NCBI GenBank assembly: GCA_025963635.1
Contig: JAOQAK010000054.1
Coordinates: 1 to 64,000 of the forward strand
Direction: 5' to 3'
DNA length: 64,000 bases
From: Ferruginibacter sp.
Lineage (GTDB): Bacteria; Bacteroidota; Bacteroidia; Chitinophagales; Chitinophagaceae
Shown: positions 58,734 to 64,000 of the stretch, in pieces
Numbering within the stretch: the first letter of the stretch is position 1
Layout of the letters: every line of letters begins with the position of its first letter
The notes under the pieces: model-generated
Seen by the model: only the letters and a program-made list of their open reading frames with translations
Told to the model about the DNA's origin: nothing
Databases searched by the model: none
Translations under genes and position numbers: made by a program

Positions 58734-59828
58734 ATGAAGCGAATAACCAAAACTTTACCAGTCGCGGGATTAGTCCTTCTAATTATAACTTCATCCTGCA
58801 AAAAAGAAATGCTTCCTGATAATTCTATTGCAAAAGCAAATCCTGATAATTCGATAGCGAAAGTAGGGTTAGACCAACTCAGTTTGCAAAAGGTGTTGGT
58901 AACAGGCCTTGCAGGCAGTTTGGGCAGCACGATCGGTCCTGGCGGTGATCTGTTTGTGCCTGACTCCAAGGCAGGCGCGATCTTACGCATTGACCCGAAT
59001 ACTGGCGATTATACGACCTTCGCCAGTGGATTACCGCAGTTGATTCCCGCAGTTGATCCCAATATTGGTGGGGTTAGTGATGTAGCATTCATCGGCGGGA
59101 AAGCCTATGCCCTTGTAACAGCGGTTGACGATCCTCTCTTTCCGACCGGCCAGGTCAACGGCATTTACCGGGTCGACGGGCCGAATAGCTACACCGTTAT
59201 TGCAGACATTGGCGCTTTCAACCTTGCCCATCCGCCAACCGGCTTCGATTTCGAGGTTGCAACCGGAGTCTTGTTTGCGATGCAAGCCTATCGCGGTGGC
59301 TTTCTTGTAACGGACGGTCACCTGAACCGGGTGCTACACGTTACACTCGATGGTGAAATCACCATCGTAAGGCAATTTGGCGACATTGTTCCCACCGGCC
59401 TGGCAGTGAAAGGCAATGAGGTATATATGTCTCAGGCCGGCCCCGTGCCTCACCTTCCTGAAAATGGAAAGGTTTTGTCATTTAGCCTAAAGTCCCCTAC
59501 TGTCACAACCGTTGCCTCCGGTGCTCCGCTGCTCGTTGATGTGGAGTTTGGGCGTGGTCAAACACTCTTTGCTCTTTCGCAGGGTACTTTTAGTGGTGGC
59601 ATACCCGGAAATCCGGCCCTGCCTAATACCGGCTCGCTTTTGAGGGTTAACGCGGATGGTACGTTTAGCGTCGTTGCCGACGAACTTGACCGACCCACCT
59701 CATTTGAAATAATCGGGAACACCGCCTACATCGTTACACTCGGCGGTGAAATATGGACTATTGATAACATTGCCGATCCGCCGTTTGGTCAGGCTCACCA
59801 GAAACACCTGCTGCATCGTCATCGTTGA
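58734..59828 (+). CDS. ScyD/ScyE-family beta-propeller lipoprotein
   Basis: A 364-residue protein. MKRITKTLPVAGLVLLIITSSCKKEM gives the lipobox Cys at about 22. An imperfect in-frame tandem repeat PDNSIAKANPDNSIAKVG follows at about 29-46. The rest (about 50-350) is a propeller with LVTGLAGSLGSTIGPGGDLFVPDS, GGVSDVAFIGGKAYALV, PPTGFDFEVATGVLFAMQAY and GNTAYIVTLGGEIWTIDNI, resembling the ScyD/ScyE family. Function is unknown; members are secreted or surface proteins. Codon use is richer in G and C than its neighbours, suggesting transfer. A basic tail (HQKHLLHRHR) ends it. Confidence 0.8.
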   Translation: MKRITKTLPVAGLVLLIITSSCKKEMLPDNSIAKANPDNSIAKVGLDQLSLQKVLVTGLAGSLGSTIGPGGDLFVPDSKAGAILRIDPNTGDYTTFASGLPQLIPAVDPNIGGVSDVAFIGGKAYALVTAVDDPLFPTGQVNGIYRVDGPNSYTVIADIGAFNLAHPPTGFDFEVATGVLFAMQAYRGGFLVTDGHLNRVLHVTLDGEITIVRQFGDIVPTGLAVKGNEVYMSQAGPVPHLPENGKVLSFSLKSPTVTTVASGAPLLVDVEFGRGQTLFALSQGTFSGGIPGNPALPNTGSLLRVNADGTFSVVADELDRPTSFEIIGNTAYIVTLGGEIWTIDNIADPPFGQAHQKHLLHRHR

Positions 59829-60565
59829 CTGGTAAAAAACATAAAAACAAGCATTGCCCTGTGGGTTTTACACTGCACAGTTCAACACAATACATTTCTT
59901 TTAACCCGGATGTGTAAACGAACAGAAGCTTATAGTTTAGATCAGCTTACTCATTTCGGTAGTCTTGGTATTCAAAAATTATGGCTGGCATACACTTCCA
60001 CTTTGCCTTTGATGGCGTACAGAAGATGGGGAAGGAGTAACAATGGCTGGATTTAACTGTCTTTGAATATTATTAATACCATTAACAGGCGTTTTTTCAA
60101 AAACGCCTGTTACTTTTTTGTCGCCGGTTTTAGCTTTTTTGCAATTTATGCAGGAAAGATGGAAAAGGTGACAGCAGATCCGTGGCTTATTTGGCCCGCC
60201 AGCCATAAGTCGCTTATAACTATTTGTGGAGGAACCGGATTACTTAAAATCGCCAGGGAAAAGGGTATAAAACCCGTTGTTGTTTGCATAAAAAAAAACT
60301 TCACCCCGCCTTCCTTTGGTTGCCTTCATATGAACATACGAAAAAGTAGAGCCATCCACACCCACGTCGTGGTTATAAACACTGATTACATTCCGCTTGC
60401 TATTGAATCTGAAAACTCCCGCTTATGATCCTACCCACATATTTTTTTGACTACCTATTAGAATGCCCGTTATGGTGGTAGAAGCAGTTGCAGCGTTTAT
60501 GGTTCAGGGTGAATAAGTCGAGGTGGTTAAACCATGTATTCTCCTTACGATGGCCAGTTTCGCCA
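59829..60565. other. Non-coding region with terminator, no clear gene
   Basis: The open frames here on both strands run through the strong hairpin at 60084-60119 and show no family character. I take the region as the 3' flank of the ScyD/ScyE-like gene and decayed DNA. Confidence 0.4.
60084..60119 (+). terminator. Rho-independent terminator
   Basis: AACAGGCGTTTTT and its exact complement AAAAACGCCTGTT are separated by two bases (TC), then TACTTTTTTG. A 13-pair hairpin followed by a run of T, 255 bases after the ScyD/ScyE-like stop; on + it would end that transcript. Confidence 0.75.
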
Positions 60566-60672
60566 TGAAAAAACTTTCACTGTTTGCTTGCCTTCTCGCA
60601 TATGTATTTACGGCACAATCGCAGAACTATGTAATAATACGGAGCTGCTTTTGCATAATATGGAATTCTTAG
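60565..60672 (+). pseudogene. Orphan signal peptide, gene remnant
   Basis: ATG at 60565 reads MKKLSLFACLLAYVFTAQSQ, a good secretion signal, then NYVIIRSCFC and a stop after 35 residues. The following DNA has no matching frame. It appears to be the front end of a lost secreted protein, but a small secreted peptide is possible. Confidence 0.3.
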
Positions 60673-61937
60673 AAGCGTCTCACCAACGAAGGCGGATAAA
60701 AAACCAAAAGGAAACGGAATAAATGAAATGGCTGTGCGTTCTGGTTGTGTTTATGCCGGAATCTTTTTTTTGGTCGGGCGCTAGCGTTTGCCCCCGTAGT
60801 ATCTTTGCTTACTAAAAACCACTTAAGCAATAATGCTTATTATGCGCAGGCATTCTTGTTTGCCTTTGGCGAATGTTTGTTGCGAACCATTTCATTTAGT
60901 CCTGACCTTGCTTTCCGCTTTATGCAAAGAGGGTCCTGTTCAGAACTGAGCTTTCACGTTTCAATGCTTATCGTCCACAATACATTGCCACGCTGGCATT
61001 ATTTACACCATTAGGTTTTTAATGCCGTTTTGTATGAAGTAATTGCGGATAAGATACTCCTGTACTATGGCAGTAGATTTTAGAATTGAGCAAGGTTATT
61101 TTTACGCTGCTCCAATAATTCTAATTGCTGCAGTATGATTTTGAATTGCTGCCGATGAGGGTAAATGATATTGCCCGCCGGCTGAATGATGCCGCTGGTT
61201 TCTCCGATATAATAATTGGAATAACAGACCCAGGTGAACTATTTTAAAAGCACGTGCCTTGTGCAAGCCATAGGTGAGTCGGTAATAAAATCTTTCATTT
61301 CTTTATTGTTTGCAGTGGCAACAAAAGAATTTACCCAGGGCTGAGAACCTTGGTTACCGGCATTGTTTCCTTTCGATAAAATAAAAGATTGGATATTAGG
61401 AAAGAAATGCTGTGATGGGTGATAGCAACGGATTGAAAGCGGCATCATAAGTTGTATACCGCTGGTTTTTACATTTGTGCCAAGCGCCACATCTGGGCCA
61501 GCGATAGGCAACCCAAACGCAGCGTGGTTAGGCAGGCAAGTTTTTTTTAAAAAATACTACCTGGAGTGAGCCAAATTTGCGAAGCAGGCGGAACGAAAGG
61601 TGGAGATCTTTTTTAAAAGATCGATAGGCAAGCGAAGCGAAGCGCAGACCTTGCCGACTGGATTGGCATAACTTGCCTTTCGCGGGCCAAAATGGAAGAT
61701 GATAAAATTTATATGTTACTAGGCAAGGGTTGACAAATTTTAAGGTGAGTGCATACGAAGGATGGCCGAATGAGATATGATTTGCAAATGTTAAAAAGCA
61801 TTCTCTCATTAAACATTACTTCAATTAAATCATCAATATTACTGCACCTACTGTAATTTCATCTATATAAAGAATTAACGGAAAGTGAGTTAATTATTAG
61901 AACCATTGAAACAGATCTTTTAACCAAAAAGCTTAAC
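60673..61937. other. Decayed region around the DUF6943-like remnant
   Basis: About 1.3 kb with only broken frames. The - frame at 61528-61809 has no protein character and its DNA contains repeated AGCGAAGCGAAGCGC-type words near 61633. Together with the orphan signal peptide and the interrupted protein it looks like the ruin of a mobile or accessory element. I cannot name the element. Confidence 0.4.
61085..61535 (-). pseudogene. Small Bacteroidota protein with in-frame stop (DUF6943-like)
   Basis: On - a frame reads PNHAAFGLPIAGPDVALG, FILSKGNNAGNQGSQPWVNS, FVATANNKEMKDF, then a TAG at 61239-61241, then continues in the same frame with FTWVCYSNYYIGE and a helical end QQLELLEQRKNNLAQF to a stop near 61085. 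The SKGNNAG..P..NSFV block recalls the DUF6943 family found in Bacteroidota mobile regions. There is no ATG start; the frame opens upstream without a good start. One nonsense codon and a lost start make it a pseudogene. Confidence 0.4.
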
Positions 61938-62411
61938 ATGAAAACGGTGATGTTCACTCTATTTATTGGTCTTATGTTTTTATCCTCCTGCCATGTAAAG
62001 AATGTGAAGGAACCCGAGTACCGGGATATTCGTGAAGTTCACTTGATCGAACTTGGCGTGTTACAATCCACTGCCGGGGTAGACCTGGTATATTATAATC
62101 CAAACAACTTCGGGATACAGGTTATAGAAGCACGCGGAGATGTATATGTCGATAACCAATTCCTCGGCCGCTTCGGTTTGAATGAATCCGTGCAGGTAAA
62201 TAAAAGATCGGAGTTTGTATTACCGGCGATTTTAAGACTCGATATGATCGGTGCAATTAAAAACCAGCGTGAATTGATCAAAAAGAAAGAAGTGCTGTTG
62301 CGTATTGAGGGTTTGGCAAGGATAAAGAAAGTGGGAATTACAAGAGATGTTCCGATCAGGTATGAAAGCATGCAAAACATTGAACGATTGAGAAGCTTAA
62401 TTGCAAAATAG
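61938..62411 (+). CDS. LEA type 2-like lipoprotein
   Basis: A 157-residue lipoprotein: MKTVMFTLFIGLMFLSSCHV puts the lipobox Cys at about 18. The mature domain, with LIELGVLQSTAGVDLVYYNP, NNFGIQVIEARGDVYVDNQFLG and SEFVLPAILRLD, matches the LEA14/WHy fold (late embryogenesis abundant type 2), a small beta-sandwich. Function in bacteria is not established; stress tolerance is suggested by family. It is single on +. No clear terminator of its own lies close behind; the nearest structure is the palindrome at 62741. Confidence 0.82.
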   Translation: MKTVMFTLFIGLMFLSSCHVKNVKEPEYRDIREVHLIELGVLQSTAGVDLVYYNPNNFGIQVIEARGDVYVDNQFLGRFGLNESVQVNKRSEFVLPAILRLDMIGAIKNQRELIKKKEVLLRIEGLARIKKVGITRDVPIRYESMQNIERLRSLIAK

Positions 62412-62740
62412 ACTTTCTCATACCTTGATAAACGAAAACGGGACTACTGCCGTGATCCTGTTTTAATTGTAATATTTTAAAGTTTGACTGAAATTATCGA
62501 TGAAATATAAACTCTCTGGGAGTGCTAAAATAATTGTTACATATAGTTTAGTTTTATGATTGTAGGCACCTCCTTCCCCGTAACTCCCAAGATATTTGCA
62601 ACATTACTTCTGTTAGTTTAAACTGTTTTAGTTGACATATTCAATTTTTACACTGATTATTTTCATGAAGTATGATATAAAACTCATCAATCCGAGCCAA
62701 ATGTGATTTTGTACTATGTTTATACACAAATGGTTATAGG

Positions 62741-62783
62741 AATTCGGTGACAAATAAAAGAATTCTTTTAGTGTAACCGAATT
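62741..62783. repeat. Large imperfect palindrome
   Basis: AATTCGGTGACAAATAAAAG is followed by the centre AGAATTCT and the return arm AGTGTAACCGAATT. The two arms match over about 19 of 22 bases with a perfect AAAAGAATTCTTTT centre. GTGACAAA is also answered by TTTGTCAC at 62783. It could be a bidirectional terminator, an operator or a small mobile element. There is no other copy in the window. Confidence 0.5.
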
Positions 62784-62825
62784 TGTCACAATAGAAATGA
62801 TATTCTTTGATATTATTTGGTAGGC

Positions 62826-62863
62826 TAAAAAAAAAGCCCGTAAACACTGAGTTTTACGAGCTT
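62826..62863 (-). terminator. Rho-independent terminator after the sugar transporter
   Basis: On - AAGCTCGTAAA pairs with TTTACGGGCTT (one G-U), with a loop of about eight bases and nine T directly after. It lies about 78 bases after the transporter stop at 62941. Confidence 0.8.
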
Positions 62864-62940
62864 ATTTCATCTCCAATTTCGTACATGTAACTGTATATCC
62901 CGTCGTCTTTAATTTGTAAAAATCTGCCTGGTTTGTTTAT

Positions 62941-64000
62941 TTATTCTATATTGAATGCCTGGCGAGTGATCGTTTTCTTTTCTGTCTTTTTAAAGGTCCA
63001 ACTTCGAATCGAATAACCATAGAAGGAATAATACACCAGGAATAGATAACAAGGTAATAGAACCCAATATGCATGGCGAGCGTCATATATATCGACAAAG
63101 TAGCCATATATAACAGGGAGAATGGCATTTCCCGCCAGCCCCATTACCAGGAAAGATGCACCGAGCTTAGTAAACCTGCCTAAACCGTCTAATGCAAGCG
63201 GCCATATTCCAGGCCAGACCAATGAGTTTACCAATCCCAGCATAACCACAAACCATATCGAAATATCGGCAGTATGGCCTAAGAGCGTAACCTGTCCCTT
63301 TGCATAAACGATGAGCAATGTGAGTACAATACCGCAAACCGTACATATTCGTAAAGCGCTGACCTGGCTGATAAACCTGGGGATACAGATGATACCTATA
63401 ATATATCCGAAAATTGTTGCAGCGAGGGTGTAGGAGGGGAATACTTTACCTTCCATTAAATTGATATTCATTGATCCGGCGTAGCTGATAACTGTGTCGA
63501 TAGAGATCACTTGGGTACCTACATGCAGAAAGATAGCGATCGCACCCAGGATCAAATGAGGAAACTGGGTAACACTTTTTTTTGATGAATTGGCCAAAGC
63601 CAGATCCTCGTTTTCATGTTCTGTATCCACTTTAGGCAGCGGAGAAAAACGGATCAGCAAGCCAAGCCCGAAGAGCACTGCGCCAACGCAGGCATAGGGC
63701 ACAATTACCCTTTCGATAAGTTCATGCAACGCATCATTTTTCTCCGCTTCGCCCATTTGAGACAGTTTGCTAAACAAGTCACCGTCGGTAGCTCTGAAAA
63801 TTACCGCTGCAAATAATAAAGGGGCAAGAATACCGGCTCCCTTGTTACAGATGCCCATGATGCTGAAACGCTGAGCAGCACGTTCCCTGGGGCCTAATAT
63901 GGTAATATATGGGTTAGCAGCAGTTTGCAAGAGGGCCAGACCGGCACCTATGGAGAACAAACCCAAAAGAAATACCTCATAGGTCATGGTAAAAGCTGCG
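62941..64000 (-). CDS. FucP-type sugar MFS transporter, 3' part (runs off the window)
   Basis: At least 348 residues on -, open to the window edge (the frame continues upstream of the ATG at 63987 as AAFTM). Membrane segments follow the pattern of the FHS sugar:proton symporters: LGLFSIGAGLALLQTAANPYITILGPRERAAQRFSIMGICNKGAG is the family's diagnostic loop, and SLVWPGIWPLALDGLGRFTKLGASFLVMGLAGNAILPVIYGYFVD is the matching second-half block. Family members import fucose, glucose, galactose or similar sugars. The first segments are missing because of the window end. The long charged loop between the halves (KVDTEHENEDLALANSSKK) is typical. Neighbours do not tell the substrate. Confidence 0.9.
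   Translation of the reverse strand, partial: AAFTMTYEVFLLGLFSIGAGLALLQTAANPYITILGPRERAAQRFSIMGICNKGAGILAPLLFAAVIFRATDGDLFSKLSQMGEAEKNDALHELIERVIVPYACVGAVLFGLGLLIRFSPLPKVDTEHENEDLALANSSKKSVTQFPHLILGAIAIFLHVGTQVISIDTVISYAGSMNINLMEGKVFPSYTLAATIFGYIIGIICIPRFISQVSALRICTVCGIVLTLLIVYAKGQVTLLGHTADISIWFVVMLGLVNSLVWPGIWPLALDGLGRFTKLGASFLVMGLAGNAILPVIYGYFVDIYDARHAYWVLLPCYLFLVYYSFYGYSIRSWTFKKTEKKTITRQAFNIE

Larger units (their letters stand above)
62412..62940. other. Convergent intergenic region with palindrome and terminator
   Basis: These 529 bases have no gene. They hold the imperfect palindrome at 62741-62783 and a terminator on - at 62826-62863, between two converging genes. Confidence 0.45.

Noticed and set aside
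59979-60206. Open frame of 75 residues on -.
   Set aside because: It runs through the same hairpin, and its composition is that of non-coding DNA.
60063-60428. Open frame of 121 residues on +.
   Set aside because: It begins across a strong terminator hairpin (60084-60119) and has no protein-family character.
61528-61809. Open frame of 93 residues on -.
   Set aside because: No recognisable protein; it is dominated by short AGCGAAGCG repeats and runs of A.

Overview
The window reads as chromosomal DNA of a Bacteroidota bacterium, most likely a Chitinophagaceae-type glycan degrader (inference). The reasons are paired SusC/SusD genes, lipoproteins with SCKK or GCKK lipoboxes, a propeller/Y_Y_Y sensor kinase, LytTR two-component genes, AT-rich spacers, and a complete set of xylan and glucan hydrolases. 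I saw no tRNA, rRNA or CRISPR array.

Layout. (1) 1-4.1 kb is a graveyard of group II introns. The 3' end of one intron lies on +. An inverted second intron on - is itself interrupted by a third intron, inserted at the last base of its domain V (a nested, twintron-like arrangement). All visible reverse transcriptases are broken, and a broken lipoprotein gene lies between the introns. (2) 4.3-16.2 kb (+) is a xylan-utilisation cluster: LacI regulator, GH115 alpha-glucuronidase, GH10 xylanase, GPH-type sugar symporter, cytoplasmic GH43, a GH10 remnant, a sialate-esterase-like acetylesterase and a CE15 glucuronoyl esterase. It covers side-chain removal, backbone cleavage, uptake and intracellular hydrolysis, without a SusC/D pair. 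Two LacI-type operators flank lacI. (3) 16.6-20.5 kb (+) holds a LytS/LytTR two-component pair, an outer-membrane barrel gene sharing a promoter motif with it, a DoxX-like protein and a DUF4386 protein. (4) 20.5-24.7 kb (-) has an acetyltransferase, an SDR, an AraC regulator and a long NAD-binding protein. katG follows at 25.1-27.4 kb (+).

(5) 28.0-46.1 kb (-) is a polysaccharide utilisation locus of eight genes read leftwards: SusC, SusD, a second SusC without the N-terminal carboxypeptidase-like domain, a second SusD, a surface glycan-binding lipoprotein, a large beta-helix plus propeller protein, GH3, and a GH2-like clan-A hydrolase. It ends in a long hairpin. A nested inverted-repeat element lies inside it at 35.0 kb. 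The substrate is not certain; a beta-glucan is my best guess. (6) 47.5-51.2 kb (-) has a lipoprotein, a CE6-like acetylesterase and a GH13 amylase. (7) 52.3-58.6 kb (+) has a periplasmic propeller histidine kinase, its NarL-type regulator and a Tat-exported SGNH hydrolase. Near-identical inverted repeats lie before the regulator and before the hydrolase. (8) 58.7-64 kb has a ScyD/ScyE-like lipoprotein, about 2 kb of decayed DNA, a LEA-type lipoprotein, and the 3' part of a FucP-type sugar transporter running off the window on -.

Most striking are the nested intron, two independent promoter-motif pairs each tied to an adjacent regulator, a GH10 gene reduced to its two ends, and the beta-helix/propeller fusion.
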